Shown here piece after piece: positions 45,600-56,939 of a stretch of DNA of 64,000 bases (its first letter is position 1; each line of letters starts with the position of its first letter). Source of the stretch: Hermatobates lingyangjiaoensis (Eukaryota; Arthropoda; Insecta; Hemiptera; Hermatobatidae); the NCBI GenBank assembly GCA_026182355.1, contig JAPFBL010000068.1:3427001-3491000 (forward strand), written 5' to 3'. The translations under genes and the position numbers were made by a program. The notes below the pieces were generated by a model, which worked only from the letters and a program-made list of their open reading frames with translations, was not told the origin of the DNA and made no database searches.

Positions 45600-46195
45600 A
45601 ACGCCCCTTCTTGGTAATGAATTTTAAAAAAAAAACTACATTAACTCAACTTTATGTAAGGTACTATATTTAGGCTTAATTTCAGTCTAATCCTTCAAAC
45701 TGTATGACTTCTATCCTTATCCAAGCTTTGATTGAATCATAAGACAAAAATTTACATCTGTTTCAAAACAAAAAGATAAATTAAAAAAAATCAGTTGTTT
45801 TAAAAACCTAAGGATTTTGTTCACATATTGCTTCTGTAACTTCCATGATTGATGAGTTGTAGTTTAAGTAGTTTAGAAGAACAAATTTTGTTTGAAAACA
45901 CATTTTGGCCACAAGAAGTAACTTTTCTATCATGCAATATTGCCTCCAAACTACCATATAGGACTCATCTGCACTATATGACCCATCTTTGTGAAAAATA
46001 TAAAGTAAATCCATCAAACGGTGTCGACGGTATCGTAAAAACAAACTTTTGGATTCACATCATCCACATACACGCAGATTTCATCAAAACAAAAAAATCG
46101 ATAGAAAAGGGCTTGGGGGACCTTAAAATATGTAAATCCATCAAAATCTCGAGATCGATTTTATTATGATCACTATACTTAATTTATTGTAAAAT
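45600..46195 (-). repeat. Repeat X, copy 6
   Basis: Minus strand from 46195: GTATAGTGATCATAATAAAA, TCGATCTCGAGATTTTGATG, ATTTTAAGGTCCC, and the CATGATAGAAAAGTTAC block. Clearly the same family; the GTGGG tract has decayed to GTGTATGTGG. Confidence 0.65.
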
Positions 46196-46427
46196 AAAAA
46201 TTGACTATTAAAATATGTTGAGGGACACAAATAAAACTAATTTAGTCAAATAATATAAGGGTTTACAGAATCTTTTCTGTAAAGAATTAATTATTTTGTT
46301 TCTCCGCGTTCTTTCCTCTTAATCATTTTATATACATATATATAATTAAAGTTACAAATAGAAAATACAAAAAAAAATGACTGGCACTTTTGATTTTCAA
46401 TAATTCGAGATTTCTTGCAATTTTTAG

Positions 46428-46589
46428 GAAAAGAAAAAAAGAAAATGAAGAACAAACACAAGAATGGAGACGAGAAAGGGTTCGTCGTCCAATACAAAGT
46501 GACACGCATCGTAGCCACCCACCTTACACCTTACCTCCGTGGAACAGTTTAAGCAATGAATGGATAAAAAAAATGAGAGTAATAATTAG
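46428..46589 (+). CDS. Candidate isolated coding exon, unknown gene
   Basis: A 162-bp block flanked by a strong acceptor (TTTCTTGCAATTTTTAG) and a strong donor (GTGAGAG). It is open in one frame, giving a charged N-terminal half (KRKKENEEQTQEWRRERVRR) and PIQSDTHRSHPPYTLPPWNS. Base composition is less AT-rich than its surroundings. Length is a multiple of three. I do not recognise the protein, and no partner exon was found. It may be chance. Confidence 0.25.
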
Positions 46590-46737
46590 GTGAGAGAAAG
46601 GAAAAGGAAGGAAATGGAAAAGATAAAATCATAAATTACAAAATAACAATTAAGGCGGATGTGAGAAAGAATTAAAATAAAGCGGAAAAAATCAGGTAGA
46701 GTTTGTATACAACTTGAATTGATGTTTTATTTATTTA

Positions 46738-47165
46738 CTAGCAAACGTACCCGTCTTTGACGGAATCAAAAATTCTATTATATTTGGTATTCCAAAATAT
46801 CAATTATAGTATTATACTAACACTACAATTAGAAGTTATAGAATAGTAGAAAATACCATTATTAGTACAGTGCTAAAAAATGCCTCTGTATACAAAGATT
46901 AGATTTTAAGTTAGACATACACAAATCTACAATCAATGTTTCAGCTTTATATGTCTTATGGTGGCAATATTTTGTGGACAAACCGACAGACAGAAATTAT
47001 TCTAAGGGTACATGTGGCTACTCAGAAGTATGAAACGTAAAGAAAACTTGAAATGAGTTAGTCCTAACTAACGTGCTCCCAGTCAAAAGCTAGCACGCAA
47101 GCCACTGGGCTACTCTGGTTCCATACCTTACTTTATTACCAGTGTTTATATTACGCAAATATTAA
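46738..47165 (+). repeat. Interspersed repeat Y, copy 1
   Basis: Starts with AGCAAACGTACCCGTCTTTG and contains GTAGAAAATACCATTATTA, TTAAGTTAGACATACACAAA, CAGCTTTATATGTCTTATGG and GGACAAACCGACAGACAGAA. The ends recur at 47468 and 48455-48860. Class unknown. Confidence 0.6.
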
Positions 47166-47460
47166 ATTAAAAAAAAATATTTTTGTTGTACTTATTTATA
47201 ATACATTTGCACTACTGTCATCGGCGAGCAAGCAAGCTACTGGCTACCCTGGCTAGATCCATTTACTTTATTACCATTTTTTATATTATCCACATTTTAA
47301 ATTCAAAGAAATATTTGTTGTTACATTTATTTATAATACATTTGCACTACTGTCATCGGCGACCACGCAAGCCACTGGGCTACTCTGGTCCCATACCTTA
47401 CATTATTACCAGTGTATTTATTAAGCAAATATTAAATTAAAAAAAAGTTTACAGTTATAT
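47085..47460. repeat. Tandem repeat of about 120-150 bp, three diverged units
   Basis: Units share CGCAAGCCACTGGGCTACTC, TTTATTACCAGTGTTTATAT and TTATAATACATTTGCACTAC. Adjacent starts are at about 47085, 47215 and 47355. The 85-codon open frame over it (47183-47440) is explained by the repeat. Confidence 0.65.
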
Positions 47461-47465
47461 ATAAT

Positions 47466-47610
47466 ACATAGCAAACGTACCCGTCTTTGACGGAATCAGA
47501 AGTTCCATCATTTTTGGTATTCCAAAATGTCATTAGAAATTATAGAACGGTAGAAAATACCATTATTACTACAGTGTTAAACAAATGCCTCTAAATACAC
47601 TACATTAGCT
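47466..47610 (+). repeat. Interspersed repeat Y, partial copy 2
   Basis: Head of repeat Y again (AGCAAACGTACCCGTCTTTG through ACAGTGTTAAACAAATGCCT), with a 25-bp deletion relative to copy 1. Confidence 0.6.
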
Positions 47611-48389
47611 GTCTGTCCTTCAGGTTCATGGTAGAAGAAAGAGTTGAAACCTCTGACCCTTGAGCAAGTAAACTACATTTGACCATGTGAGAAAAACTTG
47701 GTTTCGCTACCTTGTATTCCTGCGTAGGATGAAGTCTCCCTTTGCGACTTAGTTAACGTCATTGCGAAATAGACTCTGACCGGACTTTGGAATCATTTCA
47801 ACGTAAACAGATAGTGGCTCGGAATCAATGGTATGTGTGGTATACACACAGACTCCCCAATACCACATCCAGTCATTATGTCCGCCTCTATGGCATATCT
47901 GTGTAGAGCACGAACTCAGAGTCGTGTCCCGTTGCACAGTTTTTGGGGCACTCACGTTTCGTAACATGAAATCTGTTACTGCTATAAATTGCAGCATCAT
48001 TGGTGCTCCTACTTTAAGTTTTTACTCATGAGCAGGTAGTCCAGGAGAAATAAATTCAGAGTCAAGAAATTCAATTAGATAATGAACTGCTTCTTCATCA
48101 CTAATCCAATCTCTTTACTGACTTTTAAGTTCTTTCCTCGGCTTCATATAGCGTAAGAACTTGTTTGTTGATTTCTCCTGCCTGTTCATATTAAGGGCTG
48201 AGAATTGCTCGTTTACAAAACATTTATTCTCAATAGATAGTACATCCTCAACTCTGTGAAACACCATTTCAATGATGTCAAATACGCAATATATTCATAT
48301 GCTCAATTGAAATTAAAATCAACTAACAATACCTACTTGCCACACCTGTGTATTTTCAAAACAAACTTGCCTGTGAAGTTAGGAAAATA

Positions 48390-48880
48390 CAGCTAAAAGC
48401 CCCATAACTTCGCTTCTGTACTGAATTAATAATCTATTTAGAGCCCATATTTTAAGTTAGGCATACACAAATCCAGTGTCAATGTTTCAGCTCGCTATGT
48501 CTTATGGTGGCTGAGTTTACTTGTGACAAACATTTTTGCGTTAAACGTCCATAACTTCACTTCTACGTTGAATTTCCAAATAATTCAGAGCATATATTTT
48601 AAGTTAGACCTACCCAAATCTACTGTAAAAATTTCAGCTTTATACTCGTATGTCTTATGGTAGCTGAGTTTACTTGTGACAAAGTTTTGCGGACAAACAG
48701 ACAAACCGACAAACCGACAAACAGACAAACCGACAAACAGACAAACCGACAAACAGACAAACCGACAGAAATTTTTCTAAGGGTGGATTCGGTTTCTCCA
48801 ATGTATGGAACGTAAAGAAAACTTGAATTGAGTCAGTTCTAAGCAATGTACAGACAAAATCATTATTTTATTTATATAGA
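48390..48880 (+). repeat. Repeat Y 3' part, internally duplicated, with (ACAAACMG)n
   Basis: Two tandem units of about 140 bp (CATAACTTC.CTTCT..., TTAAGTTAG.C.TAC.CAAATC, TATGTCTTATGGT.GCTGAG) precede an 8-bp minisatellite of ACAAACCG/ACAAACAG at 48693-48768. It then matches copy 1 in CAGAAATTTTTCTAAGGGT and CGTAAAGAAAACTTGAA, ending with a TATATAGATGT-type tail. Confidence 0.65.
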
Positions 48881-48889
48881 TGTAAAATA

Positions 48890-49910
48890 AATGAAATTTT
48901 TCACTTTTAAATGATTTTTTTTTATTAAATATATTTTCTGTGTATATTTCTTGAATCATGTTAAAAATACTATGTCAACAGCTTGGGCCACATAAGAATC
49001 TTTGTATTCATGACTTAATAACAAGAAACAGCAGTAACAGTTATTCCTGTTAATCATGTTCAGTGAATTAATGTTATTAACTGTTGATATCATTTCTTAA
49101 CACTGAGTGGTACAAGAGTTCACGGGGTCATCTGGTTTATTAATAAAGTGGAATTGGAGATCTTCGTAATAATTTTGTCTGGTATACGGTAGGTGCAATA
49201 GTTTCCTATTAAAAAAATTGGATTGTAATTTTAGAGGTTTTGGAGAACTACAACGTTTTAAGAAACAGGTCCAGCAAGGCAAAACTTACACTCAAATTTC
49301 TAAATGGACTAAAACAACAGAAAATTAAAATGTCGAATATTTTGAATATAAAATACATGAGACGTAATTGACAACTTACATTCCAGCTACTGAGGGTAAA
49401 GTTCAGACTACAGTTTCATCCAAGATTCTTGAAGAGTTCTCCAAAACTGCTTTGCTCGATTTAATTTTGGTTTCTACGTATCTATTATGCCAAGATCAGC
49501 CCTCAGTAGAGTAAGGGATTTCTAAAATTAAACCAATACATAACATAAAAAATATAAGTAAATATTTGTTTAAATGAAGTAAAATGTCTATTGACGTTCA
49601 GCACCTGCATCTCGAATAGAAGTCTCTTCTAACTCTCGATCATCAACAATATTATATAGGTTCTGAACCGTTCTCATCAGTTAAACCCAACAGTACCTCA
49701 ATCCTCAATAAACTAAACAAACTGCTGCAAAAGGGGCTATCTTTATATATATTTACCTAAAAATTCAGACATCAACACAAAAAAGGTTAGTATAAAACCA
49801 AATTTAAGTTTTTTCCCAGTGTTTGAGAAGAAGGATTGCGATCTGTACGGGAAAAAAATCCTCATTCCCCAGTTTTAGGCTGCAGCAAGCTTTCCGCAAG
49901 ACTCGAAAAG
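48890..49910. other. Anonymous AT-rich DNA
   Basis: No gene or repeat recognised; the short minus frame at 49097-49282 lacks signatures. Confidence 0.4.
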
Positions 49911-49914
49911 AAAA

Positions 49915-51350
49915 GATAATAAAACACATACCTATTCAAAAAAATATAGATTAACATCTTAGATTAACATCTTATATAGATTAACAGTAAAATTAAAATA
50001 ATATTGCAATTATACCTTTGACAAACCTGAAAACTTTTCTAAACCGAAATATACCTTATATTAGAGGCTATAATATAAATTGTTATGCACATCTACACAT
50101 AACGATAGAAAAACACATACCAATTCAACACTATAAAATAATACATACAATATACTAAAAACATGAATGTAATCAAACATTTTTTACCACGAATAGCATT
50201 TCTAAACCAAAAGATAATATTTGTGTAAAAGACTAAAATAGAAAGAGTTTTGTTGATGTAGATTTAAATATAATAAAACACATACCTACTCAACAACATG
50301 AGCTTAGTACCTGCAATATAGTTAAACTATGAATGTACTTACACCATTATATGACCGAAAAGCGTTTCTACCGTAAAATATTTACGTCATCTGAGAAACT
50401 AAATCAGAAATAGATTTGTTATTCTAAACTTAAAGATAATAAAACACATACTTATTCAACAACTATGGCTTACAATAACACTAAAATTAAAAAAAGAATG
50501 CAAACATACCTTTTAGTACATCTGAAAATCGTTTCTAGCTTAAACATAAATATAATAAAACACATACCTATTCAACAACTATAGCTTAGAATACATAGTA
50601 TAATTAAAATAAGAAACCAATCATAAATTTAGAATTATGTGAAGAGTGTTTCTACCCCAAAAATATAAGTCATATAGGAGACCAAATTAAAAATAGTTCT
50701 GTAAATATAACCTGAAAGATTATAAACCAAGTACCTATTCAACAACTATGGCTGAATATAAATACTCAAATTAAAATAAGAATGCAATCATACCTTTTAG
50801 TACATCTGAAAATCGTTTCTAGCTTAAACATAAATATAATAAAACACATACCTATTCAACAACTATAGCTTAGAATACATAGTATAATTAAAATAAGAAA
50901 CCAATCATAAATTTAGAATCATGTGAGTAGTGTTTCTACTCCAAAAATATAAGTCATATAGGAGACCAAATTAAAAATAGTTCTGTAAATATAACCTGAA
51001 ATATAATAAACCCCATACCTATTCAACAACTATGGGTAATATAAATACTAAAATTAAAATAAGAATGCAATCATACCTTTTTGTACACCTGAAAATCATT
51101 TCGAGTCTAAACATAAAGATAATAAAACACATACCTATTCAACAACTATGGTTTAATATAATTACTAAAATTAAAAGAATAATGTAATCAGTCCTCTTTA
51201 CTAACCTTAAAATAGTTTCAAAACATACAAGTTGTAAGAAATACAACCTTTATTTCTTAAGGGAGTACAACTTCTTAGAGGGAGTACAACAGTAATGGTT
51301 GTGTAAATTTAAATATAAACCTTATAAAACACGTATTCCCTTTAACCACT
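49915..51350. repeat. Diverged satellite-like tandem array
   Basis: The phrase AATAAAACACATACCTATTC-AACAACTAT recurs about ten times (49919, 50108, 50274, 50441, 50552, 50720, 50835, 51004, 51119, about 51315). The interleaved blocks read AACCAATCATAAATTTAGAA and AAGTCATATAGGAGACCAAA. A higher-order period of about 283 bp is clear between 50552 and 50835. No coding potential. Confidence 0.8.
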
Positions 51351-51869
51351 ATAAATTAGTTTAAACAATAGTCATATAAAAATATACGTATATTTATACA
51401 ATATTTTACCTTTCACATATTAAATTAAATTACACAGTAGACTTGAAATATAATATGTGATATTTAAACACCTTTTAATTATAATGTACCTTTATGTACC
51501 GACACCTCGTACCTTCATGAGCCATGTCGGATCCATGAGGCAGTAGGCTTGAAATACCTCAACAAAGCCTCCTCTCGATGATGAAGGTCTCATTACTAAC
51601 CTCTATTCAGGATACATACTTTGCTCCAGTATTAGGTGATTTCATGTTTGTAGCCTTTATCATGTTCTAGAGCAGTGGTTCTAAAACTGTTTGACGTCAA
51701 GGAGCTCTTAAGTCTACAAATAGTTGTAGGCACACTGTATAAAATTCAACTTCAGAAATTTTATTACTAAGTCAATACTATAAGAAAAATACGCTTGAAA
51801 AAACGTAAAAATGAAACTTACCACCAGTTTATTTATTCTTGTTCAAGAATATGAACTTGATGAGCTTCA

Positions 51870-52992
51870 GCACCTTCTTCAGTGTTTGGGGCTACAAGTA
51901 TGTTTGATAGGGGTAGGGAGCTTGCATTTCTTCTTCAGTGTTTGGGGCTACAGGTATGTTTGATAAGGGTAGGGAGCTTGCATTTCTTCTTCAGTGTTTG
52001 GGGCTACAGGTATGTTTGATAGGGGTAGGGAGCTTGCATTTCTTCTTCAGTGTTTGGGGCTACAAGTATGTTTGATAGGGGTAGGGAGCTTGCATTTCTT
52101 CTTCAGTGTTTGGGGCTACAGGTATGTTTGATAGGGGTAGGGAGCTTGCATTTCTTCTTCAGTGTTTGGGGCTACAAGTATGTTTGATAGGGGTAGGGAG
52201 CTTGCATTTCTTCTTCAGTGTTTGGGGCTACAGGTATGTTTGATAGGGGTAGGGAGCTTGCATTTCTTCTTCAGTGTTTGGGGCTACAGGTATGTTTGAT
52301 AGGGGTAGGGAGCTTGCATTTCTTCTTCAGTGTTTGAGGCTACAAGTATGTTTGATAGGGGTAGGGAGCTTGCATTTCTTCTTCAGTGTTTGGGGCTACA
52401 GGTATGTTTGATAGGGGTAGGGAGCTTGCATTTCTTCTTCAGTGTTTGGGGCTACAGGTATGTTTGATAGGGGTAGGGAGCTTGCATTTCTTCTTCAGTG
52501 TTTGGGGCTACAAGTATGTTTGATAGGGGTAGGGAGCTTGCATTTCTTCTTCAGTGTTTGGGGCTACAGGTATGTTTGATAGGGGTAGGGAGCTTGCATT
52601 TCTTCTTCAGTGTTTGGGGCTACAGGTATGTTTGATAGGGGTAGGGAGCTTGCATTTCTTCTTCAGTGTTTGGGGCTACAGGTATGTTTGATAGGGGTAG
52701 GGAGCTTGCATTTCTTCTTCAGTGTTTGGGGCTACAAGTATGTTTGATAGGGGTAGGGAGCTTGCATTTCTTCTTCAGTGTTTGAGGCTACAAGTATGTT
52801 TGATAGAGGTAGGGAGCTTGCATTTCTTCTTCAGTGTTTGAGGCTACAGGTATGTTTGATAGGGGGAGGGAGCTTGCATTTCTTCTTCAGTGTTTGAGGC
52901 TACAAGTATGTTTGATAGGGATAGGAAGCTCGCACTTCTTCTTCAGTGTTTGGGGCTACAGGTATGTTTGATAGGGATAGGAAGCTCGCACG
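51870..52992. repeat. 56-bp minisatellite, about 20 units
   Basis: Units of TTCAGTGTTTGGGGCTACAR, GTATGTTTGATAGGGGTAGG, GAGCTTGCATTTCTTC repeat at exactly 56 bp (starts 51881, 51937, 51993...). Central units are almost identical; variants at the G/A of CTACARG alternate among units, and the last few units diverge. Confidence 0.95.
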
Positions 52993-53347
52993 TGTAAGGT
53001 GAGGTATGGTGACTCGTTGTTTATGTCAAGGTACATTATTCTGAATCACTCAAGGACTCTAGAAATTTTTATAGACACCCTTTGAGAATCACTGTTCTAG
53101 AACCCTAACAGATCGCTATCAGTATGGGAAGAACAGTGGAAGTGAGAGAGAGGGTTTAGAACAGTGTGAAGTCGGTATGTCTGCTTGATTTTCAATCCGC
53201 TTTCACTCTTATCAATATAAACATCCCTTACAGTAAACAACATAATGGAAACCCGAGCAATGTTGGGTACTATAATAAGTATGACATATAAGCTAAACAC
53301 ATAACATGTAATGATAACATGCAATAAACACAAACATGCCCACTTAC

Positions 53348-53375
53348 CTGTGTACAGGTATCCTTTCGTCTGTAC
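53348..53375 (-). CDS. Candidate microexon 2 of unidentified gene
   Basis: 28-bp minus-strand exon with acceptor TACTGTTGCAG and donor GTAAGTG. In frame with the ATG exon at 56804 it continues MADSALWFNAE with VQTKGYLYTG. I do not recognise the protein. Later exons would lie below 53 kb on the minus strand but were not found. Confidence 0.4.
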
Positions 53376-53863
53376 CTGCAACAGTACACACATGTTAATA
53401 CTTAGACAATGGTGATGTAAAATAATGTGAAATCACGAGTCAGTCATGTTTGTGACTAGTCATAACCAAATAATTCTATTACTTCTCATGACAATATGTA
53501 CTAATTGTCAATCAGTACATGAGTGACAATGATATGAAGCAGCTATGTTTAACTTCTGCCCTCCCTACACCACGTAATGTAACCTCATAATGAGAAAGAG
53601 AAAAAAACATCTGACAATGTAAAATATTTTAATATAAATTAACAATTAAATTTTACTAAATGCAATATATTATATACTACCAACATCATCAAAATATGTT
53701 GCCTATAAGTACAAAAAAATGCATTAACAAGTTATTTGTATGAATAAATAATTTACGTAAAAGAAATATTTAAACAATATTTAAACAATCTTTTTTATTG
53801 TTTAAAACGATCCCCTAGCAGGTGATAACGTCAGCCGTTAACCAGCTTTTTCTTTGATCGGTG

Positions 53864-54094
53864 ATTCTACAGTTCTATATTGGGAGTCCTAAATTTTGCC
53901 TAACTCATGTGGATTTCGAGTAGGGGTCTTTAACGAGTACCTGACATCGTACAGGCTCAGGACAGGCTTAACGTCCTCTCCGTGGGACGACGTAGAATCA
54001 ATTTAGGACTCCCAATGTAGAATCAATCTTTATCACTTGGTATCACAGTCATATGTGTGTTTCCTTGTGGAACTATCACTGCAACCTAACCTAA
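53864..54094. mobile_element. SINE family 2, rearranged head-to-head copy
   Basis: 53864-53992 matches the SINE body in minus orientation. At 53993 it switches to plus orientation (TTAGGACTCCCAATGTAGAA to GCAACCTAACCTAA). The tRNA-like head is missing. The inverted junction suggests either two truncated insertions or twin-priming-like rearrangement. Confidence 0.7.
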
Positions 54095-54239
54095 GCTACT
54101 ACTAATAAAAAAATGGACAAAAACCATGCCGCAAAAAGTATCACAGGGCAAAAAGAAGTTTACCTCATTTCCCACACTTCTTCAAAACAACTTTATTCAT
54201 ATTAAAGCCTCTCTCCTGAGTAATTCAAAAAATCTACAA

Positions 54240-56110
54240 TGGTGGGTGGGTTATGTACGTGTATGTGGTGAGTTATTGTGTGCATGATGTGTATAGTGTG
54301 AGATAGTATATGTGATGGATATGTGGATGTGGTGTGTTATCTGAGTGTGTTCTGAGTATGCATGATGTGTGTTGAGGGTGAGAGAGTGATATGTGATGGA
54401 TATGTGGATATGGTGTGTGTGTATGTGCTCACTGTATGTTTGTGTGAGCATGTGTGTAAGTAAGTGTGTGGTGTATGTGGTGGGTGGGTGTGTTATTGTG
54501 TACATGATGTGTATAGTATGAGATAGTATATGTGATGGGTATGTGGATGTGGTGTGTTATGTGGGTTTGTTCTGTGTATGTATGATGTGTGTTGCGGGTG
54601 AGAGAGTGATATTTGATGGATATGTGGATGTGGTGTGTTATATGGGTGTGTTTTGTGTATGTATGATGTGTGCTGAGTGTGAGAGAGTGATATATGATGG
54701 ATATGTGGATATGGTGTGTGTGTATGTGTTCACTGTATGTTTGTGTCAGCATGTGTGCAAGTGAGTGTGTTGTGTATGTGGTGGGTGGGTGTGTTATTGT
54801 GTACATGATGTGTATAGTATGAGATAGTATATATGATGGGTATGTGGATGTGGTGTGTTATCTAAGTGTGTTCTGAGTATGTATGATGTGTGTTGCGGGT
54901 GAGAGAGTGATATGTGATGGATATGTGGAAGTGGTGTGTTATGTGGGTGAGTTCTGTGTATGTATGATGTATGTTGAATGTGAGAGAGTGATATGTGATG
55001 GATATGGGGAAGTGGTGTGTTATGTGGGTGAGTTCTGTGTATGTATGATATATGTTGAGTGTGAGAGAGTGATATGTGATGGATATCTGGAAGTGGTGTG
55101 TTATGTGGGTTTGTTCTGTGTATGTATATGTATGTTGAGTGTGAGAGAGTGATATTTGATGGATATGTGGATGTGGTGTGTTATATGGGTGTGTTTTGTG
55201 TATGTATGATGTGTGCTGAGTGTGAGAGAGTGATATATGATGGATATGTGGATATGGTGTGTATGTGTATGTGTTCACTGTATGTTTGTGTCAGCATGTG
55301 TGCAAGTGAATATGTGGTGTATGTGGTGAGTGGGTGTGTTGTGTAAATGATGTGTATAGTATGAGATAGTATATGTGATGGGTATGTGGATGTGGTGTGT
55401 TATCTAAGTGTGTTCTGAGTATGTATGATGTGTGTTGCGGGTGAGAGAGTGATATGTGATGGATATGTGGATGTGGTGTGTTATGAGGGTGAGTTCTGTG
55501 TATGTATGATGTATGTTGAGTGTGAGAGAGTGATATGTGATGGATATGGGGAAGTGGTGTGTTATGTAGGTGAGTTCTGTGTATGTATGATGTATGTTGA
55601 GTGTGAGAGAGTGATATGTGATGGATATGTGGAAGTGGTGTGTTATGTAGGTGAGTTCTGTGTATGTATGATGTATGTTGAGTGTGAGAGAGTGATATGT
55701 GATGGATATATGGATGTGGTGTGTTATGAGGGTGAGTTCTGAGTATGTATGATGTGTGTTGCGGGTGAGAGAGTGATATGTGATGGATATGTGGATGTGG
55801 TGTCTTATGTGGGTGAGTTCTGTGTATGTATGATGTATGTTGAGTGTGAGAGAGTGATATGTGATGGATATGTGGAAGTGGTGTGTTATGTAGGTGAGTT
55901 CTGTGTATGTATGATGTATGTTGAGTGTGAGAGAGTGATATGTGATGGATATATGGATGTGGTGTGTTATGTGGGTGAGTTCTGTGTATATATGATGTAT
56001 GTTGAGTGTGAGAGAGTGATATGTGATGGATATGTAGACATGGTGTGTGTTGTATGTTCACTATGTGTGTGTGAGTATGTGTGCTAGTGAGTATGTTAGT
56101 GGTGTCACTA
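54240..56110. repeat. GT-rich 81-bp minisatellite field
   Basis: Core unit TATGTATGATGTATGTTGAG, TGTGAGAGAGTGATATGTGA, TGGATATGTGGAAGTGGTGT, GTTATGTAGGTGAGTTCTGT recurs at 81 bp (for example 55501, 55582, 55663). Larger blocks are duplicated: 54240-54500, 54500-54790 and 54790-55330 share the GTGGGTGGGTGTGTTATTGT start. Since 81 is divisible by three, long open frames arise on both strands (up to 277 codons); none has non-repeat content. Confidence 0.95.
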
Positions 56111-56310
56111 TCGTATGAGTACATACGTGGTGTGTAACGTATATCGGAGTGTAAAATGGTGTGTGTTTGTTAGGATGATGTGGGGTGTACATGTGCGTCA
56201 TGTACGATTATGTGTTAGAATTAGTGTGTGGTAAGTGTTATGTATGAGTGATGTGTTTATCTTATGTTATTTGATGTGTCTGAGGTGTATGAGTGTGAGA
56301 GTATTGTTTA
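56111..56310. repeat. GT-rich low-complexity flank
   Basis: Irregular GTGTATG-type sequence trailing from the 81-bp array, without clear units. Confidence 0.6.
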
Positions 56311-56771
56311 TGCCATCATAAGATTTATAATAATAAACAATAATATAATTCTATTTTACATTGCTATCTGGTAATAACGAACTTTAATAGTTTGAAAAGT
56401 ACATTCTAAATATCAAGGTAACTAATGGTTTGCTAGTTATTTATTGCAACCCCCCCCCCCTCCCCCAGTTATTTATTCCTTTATGTAATCAATTACATTT
56501 AAGTTTTGCTATGAACTTTTATTTTAAATTTATTTTTAAATTATATTTTACGATTACACTTATTATAGGTTTGTTTGATATTGTGAACAAAATAATTAAC
56601 TTAATAGAAGTAAAGAAGCAAATGAACTCCTATTTAACATTCAATTTGTTGCATATAGTAGACATGAAATCATAAAACTTATCTATATGCACATAGAATC
56701 AACACAAAAAATACAGTTGACATAAAATGTCAAATGACAGTACCTATGAATAAAGAGAAATTGATAAATAC

Positions 56772-56804
56772 CTCGGCATTAAACCACAGTGCAGAATCCG
56801 CCAT
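56772..56804 (-). CDS. Candidate first coding exon of unidentified gene
   Basis: Minus strand: AAAC-ATG-G, a strong start context, then MADSALWFNAE and donor GTATTT. Upstream bases 56805-56930 are less AT-rich than the surroundings and resemble a 5'UTR. The ATGGCGG overlapping the start is also the YY1/Pho-type motif common near housekeeping gene starts. Joins in frame to 53375 across a 3.4-kb intron that contains the 81-bp minisatellite. Protein identity unknown. Confidence 0.4.
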
Positions 56805-56939
56805 GTTTCTTTGACGAACAGCACGACTGGCACAGACATGCATCGAACTTTAGAGTCCAAAAGTTCACTTAGCCGTCCTAGGGTCACCATCCCCACCATA
56901 ACCGCTATTTTTCACCTGTTCAATGATAAGTCTAAATTT

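Noticed and set aside
49915..51350. CRISPR-like array (regularly spaced 28-bp phrase)
   Set aside because: Spacers are themselves repeated, unit spacing is irregular, and the context is eukaryotic; a diverged tandem satellite explains it.
54251..55278. Open frames of 84-138 codons over the GT-rich tract
   Set aside because: Same repeat artefact.
55291..56124. 277-codon open frame, His/Thr/Ser-rich, minus strand
   Set aside because: Lies entirely in the 81-bp minisatellite, whose period is a multiple of three; no non-repeat content and equally long frames on the other strand.
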